Assembly: GCA_025201365.1 (NCBI GenBank)
Contig: JAIXMF010000016.1
Location: 434,001-498,000, forward strand
Direction of reading: 5' to 3'
DNA: 64,000 bases
Source: Syncephalis plumigaleata
Taxonomy: Eukaryota > Zoopagomycota > Zoopagomycetes > Zoopagales > Piptocephalidaceae
Shown piece by piece: positions 48,414-59,514 of the stretch (within the stretch, counting starts at the first letter, position 1; every line of letters starts with the position of its first letter). A program made the translations under genes and the position numbers. The notes beneath the pieces were generated by a model. The model saw only the letters and a list, made by a program, of their open reading frames with translations, was not told where the DNA came from and did no database searches.

Positions 48414-51400
48414 TTATTCCTATCATTCAATGTATATCGTATTGCGATTAGTATACCGTAGATGACGATTGGAATGATGACTTACACGCTGCTTCTCAGC
48501 CTCCAACTAGGACATACAGCAGTGGATTAGCTTCACGAGATGCTTGACCAAATCAAACGACAAAACTTACTTCTTTCTGTAAATGATCATACGAGGATTG
48601 TACATCCCATTGTAATGAGTGCATGATGCATTATCATTCGAATATCAGCTTACTTGCTATAACAATAGCAATAATACAAGTATGTGTACATTGATTAGTA
48701 TACCGTAGATTGTAATCAGAATAATGACTTACTTCTTTCATACATGATCAAAGTCAATAGTATACCACAGTACAATTAATAGCTATGTAATCGCTGGAAT
48801 GCTGATTACCTCTAACATTTGTAGTTTTATGTGAATCATTCAATGACATTACCATTAGCGTTCACATCTTGTAATCAACATGTCAGCTTACCTCTATTAA
48901 TGTAATCATACACGAATATAGGACATCTTGCAATTAGTTCATTCAGCGTAACATCGAAAAATAACTTACTTCTATCATTTGTAATCACATATGGTGTATT
49001 CATTACGATTAACACATCGTATCCTGTGATGGTGCTAGCTTACGTCCTACCATTCATAATCATATAGAAGACGTAACATTACGATTAGTTCGCGATAATT
49101 TGTAATCGATATGCTAACTTACTTCCTGTTATATGTGATCATAATTGAATTGTATACCAGCTACAATTAGTTCAGCGTATGCTGTAATCATTATTATGAC
49201 TCACGAGCTGATGCGCATAAGCGTAAGTGAATTGCACATCAATTTACAATTAATTTGTCGTGTACGGTAAGCATTATTTTGGCTTACTTTCTGTAACGTT
49301 CAAGCATATGTGGTTGCACACCAATTTACGATTAGTTCGTCGTATGTTATAATCACTATTCTGACCTACCGCCTAATGTGCTAAGTGTAAGTAAGTCATA
49401 TATTAATTCACGATTAGCCCAGCGTATGCTATAATTGCTATGCAAACTTACTATCTGTTATATGTAACACAATTGAATTGCACACCAATTAAAAATTAGC
49501 TGATTGCGTTCTGTGATTACTATTAACTTACGTCCTTTTATATGTCATCATACATGAATTGTATACCATTTGCAGTTAGCTTATCGTATGCTGTAGGCAT
49601 TATGCTAACTTACATACTGCCATTCATAATCATACGTGGATTTCACAATATAATTAGCACATCGTATGATGAAATCAGTATGCTAACTTACTAACTATAG
49701 CGTGTATAATCATACGGAAATTGTATGGTGTATTATGATCAGTCCATAGTATGCTGTAATTGCTATGACGCTTACCGTCTGCCAGTCATAATCATATGTG
49801 AACCGTATAATACATTATGATCAGTCCGCCGTATACTGTAACCATTATGCTAACTCACAAGCTATTATTTATAAACGCATTAATTATACGACACGTTACA
49901 ATTAGCACATCGCCCATTATCATTAAAATACTAGCTTACCCACTGCCATTCATAATCATACGGGAATTATATGCCAATTTACAGTTAGTTCATCGCATGC
50001 TGTTGCCAACGCGTTCACTCACTCTCTATTATTCACAATCATATGTGAATTGTATGTCGCATCGTAATTAATTCATTGTACGATGTAATCGATATGTCAA
50101 CTTGCATCCTGCCATTCGTAATCATAGATGGGTTGCATATCATTTTATAATTAGCTGATTACACGCTGTAATCATTATGCTAACTTACATACTGCCATAT
50201 ATAACAATACATGAATCATATTTCAGTTTACAGTAAGCTCATTGCATACTAAATTCGGTACGTTGGCTTACATCCTATCATTCGTGAATATACATAATTG
50301 TATGTCGCATCACAATTAGCATATCATCCATTGTCATCATAGTAATAGCCTACTATTTGCTATATGTATTCGTATGCAGATAACATGTCACATCCCTATT
50401 AGCATACATTCTACGGTGATTATAATGCTAGTTTACCATCTGTTGTACGTGATAGTACGTGAATTGGTTGTATTTCACACTCCAATTAATGTCTCGTATG
50501 CTTCAATCGAAATGATAACTTACGGCCTAGTGTATTCCATAGTCATAGGTGAGCTACATTTTGGGATTGTAGACCACGTGTTAACTTACCGTCTATGTCG
50601 TGTGATCATCATACACACACACGTATATGAATTGTATGTCGCATTTCACTTAGCATGTCATCCATTGTGATTATTGTGATTATTATTGGAATGCTAGCTT
50701 ACATCTTTCTACATGCATTGTTACAAGTCAATGATGTATCATGCTACAATTAGTATATCGTATTCTATAGTCATCATAATGACTTGCCTCCTATTATTCG
50801 TAATAATGAGTAAATACTATGATTAGTATGCTGTATACTGATACTAGAATGCTAACCTACAGTCTATGCCGTGTAATCATCCATCATGAATCATGTTCCT
50901 CATTTCAATTAACACATCACATATCACGATAGGAATGTCTAGTTACCCTCTGTTACATGGATGCATACGTGAATTGTCAATCAGCTTGTAATTAATCGAT
51001 CGCACACTGCAATGATCATCACTTACATACTATTACTCGTAATCATATGTGAATTGTATGTCATAGGGTAATGAGTACATCAACTAGTAAGACTGGAATG
51101 CTAACTTCTTACAATCTATTATGTATATATATATATATGTGTGTGTGTGATGCATTGCTATTAACACGTCATGCATTAGTATGGAAATGTCCACTTACAT
51201 ACTAGTGCAATCATATGCGAAGAGAATGATGATGGTTGTTGTTGTTAGTAGTACATTATACATGATGCTAGACCAGCAACCTACATCCTGTTACAGGTCA
51301 TCGTACACGTATCATGACATGTCAACTTGTAATGAGCACATCGTATGCTATGATCGAAATGATCACCTACATGCTGTCATGTGTGTGGTGTGTGTGTGTG

Positions 51401-52076
51401 GAATGACATGTGAAGCAATGTGCCATTGCAATTAGTATGACGTATACTGCAATCAGAATACCGCCCACTTACAATCTATTACGCGTCATCATCGGTGAAT
51501 CGAATGCCACATTCCAACGAGTGCTCGCTTACCCACTAATACATGCAATCATACGTGAATCAAATGGCTCATTGCAATGATACTAGTAGCTTACGTGTTC
51601 CTATGCATGATAATCATACGGGAATCGATTGCCACATTCCAATGAGCGTATGGCAAAGTATCATCGTGATTCACAACTCACCTCCTATCATACGAGTATT
51701 GCAATTAGTACATTGTATGTTTATTTAGACAGAATATCAACTTACGTCTGCTTCTATAATAGTAACATATGATTTTGATTTACATTCCAGCCAACACGAT
51801 AGATGTCATGATCACGCATTGTTTAACTCACCAGCTATGATTGATAGCATCATATGTGACATCATCATTAGCATCGCAATCAATGTCATACGATATAGAC
51901 TTACCATCTATTGATTGTCATTAGAAAGACCATTAGATAGTAGCATTACGATTAGCATGTTGACTAGTATCGATGATGATGATGATAGAAATACCAGTGG
52001 AATTTGATGATATGGATGTTGCAGCATTGACTATAGGTTGGCTATTATTGTTATTGTTATCAGCAGATGATTCCAT
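48414..52076 (-). CDS. Single-codon-exon gene C: about 44 internal microexons
   Basis: Exon 1 is 52076-51995, starting MESSADNNNNNSQPIVNAAT and ending in phase 1; it has no signal peptide. Exons 2-4 are ATG at 51905, CTG at 51832 and one of 2, 5 or 8 nt near 51744-51753, all of which set phase 0. Phase-0 exons then start at 51682 (E), 51595 (EH, 6 nt), 51533 W, 51473 I, 51371 H, 51285 D, 51199 Y, 51113 I, 51027 Y, 50947 R, 50861 T, 50788 E and 50703 (KD). They continue at 50590 T, 50524 A, 50437 M, 50354 (QI), 50272 D, 50189 Y, 50106 D, 50023 R, 49940 W, 49859 L, 49776 T, 49692 L, 49614 Y, 49532 D, 49452 I, 49370 A, 49288 K, 49205 L, 49123 E and 49044 D. Exons of 2 nt at 48970, 48892, 48810 and 48733 come next, then 48654 CAA, 48571 AAAGAA, 48486 CGT and 48411-48419 GAATAAGCA. 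Two donors are GC (50788 and 50106 exons). The reading of the 3' end is unsettled. Confidence 0.68.
48486..51907 (-). repeat. Old intron-microexon array, about 82-bp period
   Basis: About 43 units, each one intron plus a 2-8 nt exon. Typical exon spacing is 78-87 bp, with outliers at 60-66 and 102-113. Units share little sequence beyond donor, branch site and acceptor, so the array is old and its splice signals appear to be under selection. Confidence 0.8.
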
Positions 52077-52748
52077 GTTGATATTGTCCTAATGGAAGAG
52101 CAAGAGAGAAACAAACAAACAAACGAAATGGAGTAATGAGTATGGAATAGAATAAAAAGAGGATATGATCAAACAGTATGGTAGTTTAGGGAAGTAGTGC
52201 AGGCACTTTTGACTAATTTAAACGACACCGCATTGACACCTTGCCACTTCTGCATTTCTTTACCGTGTTTATTTACGTGTTCTTTTTCGTGTTTCTGTAC
52301 GTTCTCTAAGTATATGCATATTCAGTTTGCGCTGTATTCCCTTGTGCCTTCTACGCGTTTGTACTCCCACTAGATTACGATAGTAATTACTCATAGCCTT
52401 TATTCTACTCTACTCTGCATAGTTATTCATACTATTGTGTACATTTTTACTGCTTGTAAACTACGATTACTGCAGAGGAACACTTTATTCCGTAACACTT
52501 GATCTTGCCACGATATACTCTTGTCTAACTAGTTTAGTCGTTATTTCATTCTGTACAACAAAGCCGTACACCCTGCTGTGCTCATTACCGTTGTATTTAT
52601 CGTATTGCTACAGCTACACGCTATTTTATTCGTTTATCTCGTCACAGTCATAGTAAGTGCCTCTATCCTTCACCGTGCTAATAACCGTTATAGCGAGTAT
52701 ACTAACGACTATATGCTGTGTTGTAGGCACAGTACACTTCTCGTAATC
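52077..52748. other. Divergent intergenic or leader region
   Basis: Upstream of gene C (-) and of the gene at 52749 (+). A clear intron at 52653-52726 (GTAAGT donor, ACTAAC branch site, TAG acceptor) probably lies in the leader of the plus-strand gene. Confidence 0.55.
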
Positions 52749-53757
52749 ATGGCTTGTGTTTATACTGTGCATCCTTCTATATTCGTAGGTCATAGCACTC
52801 ATAACCCCGCAAGCGTGCCACTCCGCACAATTGCATCGCCGGTTCAAACGAATTCGGTTGCAGCCGCTACAGTCTCCCGACAAACTTGCTGCGCGGAATA
52901 CTTACTAGACAGTATTGTTAGCGTAATGAGCAAGCGACTACACCACGACTCTTCAATGCAATTGTATCGTTTTTCTATTGCATTAGCGGCAGTTATCAGC
53001 AAGCAGCCCTACAAGGCTGTTGCGCCGAACATTTCCTATCAGCCATTCTTGATCCGATGAATAAGGTGCTTTATGCGAGTGCACCATTTAAAAGCAATGA
53101 AACGAAGACGCTGATGTCACGTTTTCACGATACCACGACTATGCCTCGTAACCGAGTAGCGAGACCACCACATATTGCTCCACCACCAATCCAGCGCACT
53201 CTCTACGTGATAGAGGAATCGCCACTCGAATCAGATAGCATCCAGCACTCGCTCAACTCAGTAGAGGCATTGCCACTCGAATCAGATAACGACCAGCACG
53301 CATCCATGATGTCAAATACACCGGAAGAAGAGCTCATCTTTATAATCGAGGACTACACGGATAAGGTGGCATCCAATCCGCGTAAACGACCATTAGAGGA
53401 TGAAGCTGATCTCGCTACGAGCTGCATGCCACGAACAAAGAAGGGTCGATTGCAAATCCCGGTTAATACGTGCCAATGGCCACGAACACGTAAACGCACA
53501 GCTATGCGACGTCGTATGCAGCCCTCATTCAAGCTACCTGGCCTAGTACTCGTCTGCCACCAATGGATGTAGACGATGGCTATATGCTTAATACACCAAC
53601 TACGCCAAATGATGCGCATCTTCCGATAATGTCATTCTCTCTGACTCAAGTGCTACCGTGGATGGCCACAGCCAAACAGGTTTGGACCAAGCAGCACACG
53701 TTGTCGATGCCTTCATTTGATTTGACGGAAGATACTATGCTACTTGATACCTACTAA
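52749..53757 (+). CDS. Hypothetical basic protein, probably nuclear
   Basis: ATG at 52749 (MACVYTVHPSIFVGHSTHNP) just after a 74-nt intron in the leader. The frame shifts once near 52990-53040, where QQAALQGCCAEHFLSAILDP gives the more protein-like continuation, and again near 53550. It ends TEDTMLLDTY at 53757. An internal repeat is seen: EESPLESDSIQHS and EALPLESDNDQHA. NPRKRPLEDE, PRTKKGRLQI and RTRKRTAMRRRMQ are nuclear-localisation-like. I do not recognise a family. Cys pairs in the N-terminal half do not form a known finger. Confidence 0.5.
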
Positions 53758-54169
53758 TCCAATCCGAGATCCATATACAACCACGCATAGAATGGAGTAT
53801 TACCACATGGCTCCATGGACATTTACAATAGCAACAATTCGAAATTACAAAAATATCATTCAGTATTATTCAGTGCCATAGTTAGTTTAGCGATCATTTT
53901 TGTATACAAGCCTATTTGTAATCTGTATTCTAGTAAACATGTTAGCATTTTCATGCTCACTATGGCAAATCTTTAGTGCTCATCAATGGCAGTGTATTCT
54001 TCAGTATAATATAATGCTTATCAATATTTAACTAATGTCCTTCATATTGTCTGAATCTACACATCATCATCATTTCATAATTCTCCATCAACAATGACAC
54101 GTACACCTGTTACAACCATCATGGCTGGCTATATTCTATTGAAATGATTGTATGCATATAATTGACATA
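53758..54169. other. Convergent spacer carrying a duplicated flank
   Basis: 3' flanks of the unknown gene (+) and of gene B (-). The segment 54046-54165 recurs at 59515-59655. Confidence 0.6.
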
Positions 54170-54175
54170 TTTATT
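54046..54175 (-). repeat. Duplicated 3' flank of gene B
   Basis: Shares CTACACATCATCATCATTTC, GTACACCTGTT, CAACCATCATGGCTGG and the AATAAATATGTC end with 59515-59662 downstream of the intronless relative. The duplication therefore included sequence beyond the poly(A) site. Confidence 0.85.
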
Positions 54176-54319
54176 CAATAAACGATTGAATAATCTTGTA
54201 GATATATTTCTTGGTCCAAGGAATAATGACTTGAATGGCATGGACACTAAAGGGACTTGCACCAATCCATTCTTGACTTGAATACCTATAATATCTACTT
54301 GATGATGTCCTTGATTGCT
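54170..54319 (-). repeat. Shared 3' terminal exon of the single-codon-exon family, copy B
   Basis: Highly similar to 31695-31848 and 48200-48358, with one base fewer near its acceptor end and a 3-nt difference further on. AATAAA corresponds to 54170-54175. Confidence 0.85.
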
Positions 54320-54374
54320 CTGTAATCATAGTGGATTAGTATGGGTATGATTATTGTGGATTGTTACTTACCGC

Positions 54375-57300
54375 TTAATGACCTCGCTATTTAATCAATA
54401 TAGATTATATTGTCATTGGTACCTTATAGATTACAAATAGAATAGTAACTTACGGCCTATCATATAAGAACATATGTGAATCATGTACCATAGTGTCATT
54501 AGTAAATCATATATTAAGAGCGGGCGATAACTTACGGCCTATAATAAGGAAATATGTGAATCATGTACCATAGTGAGATTAGCGAACTATAGATCAAGAG
54601 CAGATGGTAACCTACCTCCTATCATACAAGAACACATGTGGATCATGTACCATAGTGATATTAGTGAATCGTAGATCAAGAGCAGATGATAACCTACCTC
54701 CTATCATACAAGAACACATATGAATCATGTACCATAGTGATATTAGTGAATCGTAGATTAAGAGCAGATGGTAACCTACTTCCTATCATACAAGAACACA
54801 TGTGAATCATGTACCATAGTGAGATTAATGAACCATAGATCAAGAGCAGGCGGTAACTTACTCTCTATTATACAAAAATATACATGTGCCATGTACCATA
54901 GTGATATTAGTGAACTATAGATTAAGAGCAGGCGGTAACTTACTCTCTATTATACGAAAATATACATGTGAATCATGTACCATAGTGATATTAGTGAACT
55001 ATAGATCAAGAGCAGGCGGTAACTTACTCTCTATTATACAAAAATATACATGTGCCATGTACCATAGTGATATTAGTAAATCATAGATTAAAAGCAGATG
55101 ATAACCTACCTCCTATCATACAAGAACACATATGAATCATGTACCATAGTGATATTAGTGAATCGTAGATTAAGAGCAGATGATAACCTACCTCCTATCA
55201 TACAAGAACACATGTGAATCATGTACCATAGTGATATTAGTGAACTATAGATCAAGAGCAGGCGGTAACTTACTCTCTATTATACAAAAATATACATGTG
55301 CCATGTACCATAGTGATATTAGTAAATCATAGATTAAAGCAGATGATAACCTACCTCCTATCATACAAGAACACATATGAATCATGTACCATAGTGATAT
55401 TAGTGAATCGTAGATTAAGAGCGGATGGTAACCTACTCCTATCATACAAGAACACATGTGAATCATGTACCATAGTGAGATTAATGAACCATAGATCAAG
55501 AGCAGGCGGTAACTTACTCTCTATTATACGAAAATATACATGTGCCATGTACCATAGTGATATTAGTAAACCATAGATCAAGAGCAGGCGGTAACTTACT
55601 CTCTATTATACGAAAATATACATGTGCCATGTACCATAGTATAATTAGTAAACCATAGATTAAGAGAGGGCCATAACTTACGGCCTATCATACAAGAACA
55701 CATGTGAGTCATATGTCATAATGTAATTAGTAAATTATTCATTAAAACTAAAATGCCGACTTACTTTCTATTGTAGACAATTATACATGGATCATGTGTC
55801 ATATCGTGGTCAGTACTCATTGATTACAATCTGAACGGTAACTTACGGCCTAACATACAGGAACATACGTAGATTATGTGTCATATCGTGATTAGTACTC
55901 ATTCATTCATTACAATTGATGACTTACTATCTATCATACAGGAACATACGTGGATCATGTGTCATATCGTAGTTAGTACTCATTCATTGTAATCTGAACG
56001 GTAACTTACGGCCTATCATACAGGAGCATACGTGGATTATGTGTCATATCGTGATTAGTACTCATTGATTACAATCTGAACGGTAACTTACGGCCTAACA
56101 TACAGGAGCATATGTGGATCATGTGCATATCGTGGTCAGTACTCATTGATTACAATTTGAACGGTAACTTACTTGCTATCATATAGGGGCATGTGTGGAT
56201 AATGAATCACATTAGTATTAGTACCTCATTCATTACGGTCAGAATGATAACTTACGGCCTAACATACAGGAACATATGTGGATCATGTGTCATATCGTGG
56301 TCAGTACATCGTTCATTACAATCTGAACGGTAACTTACCTCCTATTATACAGGAACATATGTGGATCATGTGCCACATAGTGGTTATTATATCATTCATT
56401 CTAGTCGGAATGGTAACTTACAAACTATCATATGGGGACGTACAGGGCCATGTGTCAATAATGTGGTTAGTACATTCATAAATCATAACTGGAATACTAG
56501 CTTACTTGCTATAACACGCAAGCATACGTGGATTATGTGCCAATAATGTGGTTAGTACCTCATTCATCTAAGCCAAAATGGTAACTTACAGCCTGTCATA
56601 CAGAAACATATGCAGATCATGTGTCGTATTATAGTTAGTATTCATTTATTACAATCAGCTGATCACTTACTTTCTATTATACACAAACATATGCAGATCA
56701 TGTGTCATAGGGTAGTTAGTACCTCATTCATTGCAGTCAGAAGTATTAGCTTACGGTCTGACATGCACAAGCACACGTAGATCATGTTCCATATTATCAT
56801 TAGTATATCCATCGATTACAATCAGGAGAATAACTTACTTTCTATCATACAGGAGTATACGTTGATCGTGTGCCAATAATCTGGTTAGTACGTCACATAG
56901 TGCGAGCAGAATGACAACTTACAGGCTGGTATACAGGAACATACGCGAAACATATGACATATTATAGTTAGTATCTCATTCATTACGGTCAGAATGGTAA
57001 CTTACGCCCTATCATACAACATCATATGTGGATTATGTGCCATAGTATAATTAGTACCTCATAGATTACGGTCAGAATGGAACTTACACGCTGATATATA
57101 AGAACACATGTGAATTGCGTCCCATATCGGAGTTAGTACCCGTTTATTACGGTCAGAATGATGGCTTACCATCTATCATACAGGAGCATACGTGGGTCAT
57201 TTGCCATATCGTGGTTATTATATCATTCATTCTAGTCGGAATGGTAACTTACAAACTATCATACAGGAGCATACGTAGATCGTGTATCATATCATAATTA

Positions 57301-57680
57301 GTACAGATAACTTGTAGCCGTTATGATAACTTACAGGTACTTGAAATAGTAGTCATACATATATTTTGATTTGTATTACAATTAGCATAGTACTTGTTAT
57401 GGTCAATAGATAGCTTACCAGCTATTATTTACAAATCAACATGTGGAATAAACATTACAGTGTGATTAGTATGTCCAAACAACCACTTATATACATGAAC
57501 TTACGAGCTATCGGTAATCATCGGTGGACAATGAAACAATAGGCTACGATTAGTACATTAATTGATAGGGTCACGGCCAGACATACCACGACGATCCAGG
57601 ACGGGACTAGCTTCAACAGAGACCAGACTGGCGACAGCGACAACGGCGGCGGCAATAGCGACAACGACAGAGAACTTCAT
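54375..57680 (-). CDS. Single-codon-exon gene B: 39 internal microexons encoding a secreted peptide
   Basis: Exon 1 (57680-57587) starts MKFSVVVAIAAAVVAVASLV, then SVEASPVLDRR. Exons 57505 CTC, 57419 CTG and 57335-57339 TACCT give APVP and phase 0. Single-codon exons then start at 57253 F, 57170 M, 57088 R, 57006 G, 56923 P, 56839 K, 56755 T, 56671 K, 56590 A, 56506 Q, 56422 F and 56339 E. They continue at 56256 A, 56173 Q, 56092 A, 56010 A, 55928 I, 55847 A, 55765 K, 55682 A, 55600 R and 55518 R. A 2-nt exon (55437, GA) follows. Then come 55355 E, 55274 R, 55192 E, 55110 E, 55028 R, 54944 R, 54862 R, 54780 E, 54698 E, 54616 E, 54536 A, 54454 A and a 15-nt exon 54372-54386 (RGH then TAA). All sister units of the 2-nt exon have GAG. 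If it lacks one base, the chain stays in phase 0 and gives a charged helix. If real, the frame shifts and ends EVIKRAIKDIIK at the TAG at 54295-54297. Confidence 0.75.
54450..55690 (-). repeat. Recently amplified intron-plus-codon units
   Basis: Fifteen near-identical units of 80-84 bp in two subfamilies. GAG units have a GTAGGT donor and end TTGTATGATAG; AGA units have a GTAAGT donor and end TGTATAATAG. Their order (5' to 3') is mixed in runs, as expected from unequal exchange of one to several units. Confidence 0.9.
55740..57507 (-). repeat. Older half of array B
   Basis: About 21 units with the same 81-84 bp period and TACTAAY or TACTGAC branch sites, more diverged than the 3' half and with many different codons. 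Confidence 0.85.
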
Positions 57681-57712
57681 GTTGATGTTGATTGGATAAG
57701 ATGGAAAGGTGA

Positions 57713-57787
57713 GCTGACTAGAACGAGAGTAAAAAGTAGTGAGAATATAATAGAACGAGAATATAAGGCAGTGGTATATACGAGTAG
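57713..57787 (-). promoter_or_regulatory. Conserved promoter block of gene B
   Basis: Carries the GACTAGAACGAGA and TATATACGAGTAG blocks also found 5' of gene A, with a 35-bp insertion between them that contains a second AGAACGAGA. TATA-like sequences lie 80-100 bp before the ATG. Confidence 0.6.
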
Positions 57788-59514
57788 TTGTAGTAGTAGC
57801 TAGAGTAGTAGCTAGAGTAGAATAGAATAGAAAAGCGAGTATGAAGATGGCAAGTCGAGTGTGTCGAAATGTGCTCGATTTATAGCCGAGATGATAATGG
57901 CGGATATTCCTAGTGGGCATAATACGATGGCACAGATCACAGTCAGACTATCTTCATACGATACTCTCCTCTGTACATGGATTGTACTCGGAATGATGGA
58001 ACATCCATCAGACTGCACGTTTACCATGCCATCCATGTGGATATTGACCAGTAGATGCGCATTCGCTAGTGAATCATGTCTACTTCAATTGGTTTACGTT
58101 TGTCGATGACTGATAGCGACATAGCCAAGCCTTTAATCTGCTGCTTGTTGGTAGTACACCAAGCAAGCCAGCACCAATTAGATAGTGGAGTACGCATCGG
58201 CATGTCTCTATCAACTACCAGTACATTCAATATGTACAGGAAAGCAAAGTAGCGGATGAACAGTACTAGTCTTTGGCATATGACTGCACCATTAGTTGTA
58301 CGGGAATCAACTAGTAGCATTCGCGTAGTATTCCACTTCACATGGACGTACAACATACGTCTGCCGTATTCGCATACCAGTGCTATTGCTATTGGTGAAT
58401 GCAACACTAACTTGTATTTGCCAATGGGCAATGTAGTTCGAATGCTCAGAGCTAAGCAATGTCAAGTTGATTCGTCATGTCCGCTCTTGCATGCTGATAT
58501 CATTATTCTTGTTGTGGATCAACCAACAACATTCATGTAGTATTCCTCTCACCGCATGGACGTACAACATATGCCTGCTGTATTTACATACTAATATCAT
58601 TGTTATTGGTGAATGTCAGACGACGTTGACTTGTCAATTGATCATCTCCAGACTAGAAGCTGTGCATATGGGACTATGCATACGAAAAGAGGCTTGGCAG
58701 TGCTTATGTTTATCCGTGATATCGAACACCTGATAGGTTACAAATACCTGTTCCTATTAGTGCAATTATGTAGACATCAATCAAATGGCCAGAATATATC
58801 GTATCACCATTACCATTGATAGCTATCGGTATGTTCGGTGAATGATGCACGCGTACACTTGCATCAACTGGTATTGGTTGTTTGTATTGTACATCCAGAT
58901 ATATCGACTGCTTTGTATTGATTGATTGTACGATGATATTATTGCAATAATTGTATTGATAGTTGTATACATGACTAGTGTATTATGGAATGAATAGTAG
59001 TAGTAGTGAGTGGAATAGTATGTTTATTCGTACGTAGTCAATAGACGAGTGATCATTGACGGATACAATGGACAGACAACTACCAGATGACAAGTAGTAT
59101 TGGTGTAGTAGTACACCGAGCAGATGAGTACCAATTAGATGGAGGAATACATGTCCAGCTTGTTTATGTCAATTGTCGAATGCAATCCGAATGCATGAAG
59201 CAATATCGACATGAGCTGTTCAAATTGATGGAACATGCTTGCATTGTCGCCTTTGCTTACAATGTATCATGTATCATTCCTCTCACTATATGAATGTACA
59301 ACAGATGAATGGTTACAATTGAAGTAGACATGCATTAGGTGAGTGTCAAGATAGTTACTATCATTTAATCCCATTTAGATGCACACAATGCATATGAGTG
59401 TCGATTAAAGTGGAAATGTAAGGAAAGCTATCTATCTGTTTAATCATCATAGCAATTAGTACCTGTTAGATGAATGGTGAATGTTTGTCATGTAGTGTAA
59501 CTGCATGGTCTGTC
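57788..59514. other. Intergenic with degenerate repeats
   Basis: No gene recognised. Several mid-size frames on both strands lack splice context or composition of real proteins. A block of about 80 bp (ATGGACGTACAACATA ... ATTGGTGAATG) occurs near 58340-58410 and 58555-58625, and a more diverged form near 59280-59350. Confidence 0.5.
58335..58625 (+). repeat. Direct repeat, two clear copies
   Basis: Copies at about 58335-58412 and 58550-58625 share CATGGACGTACAACAT and TATTGGTGAATG; a third decayed copy is near 59280. Origin unknown. Confidence 0.7.

Noticed and set aside
48486-51907. Recursive-splicing (zero-exon) ratchet sites in one long intron
   Set aside because: Recursive sites join AG directly to GT. 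Here 3 nt (or 2, 6) always separate them and the triplets vary without stops. RNA data would be needed to exclude it fully.
54886-55581. Frames of 66-92 codons with internal repeats on both strands
   Set aside because: They are by-products of an 82-bp unit running in different frames and have no start context or conserved composition.
54372-57507. CRISPR array or satellite DNA
   Set aside because: The period and near-identity of some units look array-like, but the unit is not a repeat-spacer pattern. It carries complete eukaryotic intron signals on one strand with fixed 3-nt spacing, and the diverged array C keeps the same signals.
58066-58431. 121-codon minus-strand frame
   Set aside because: It overlaps a direct repeat, has no splice signals and resembles no known family.
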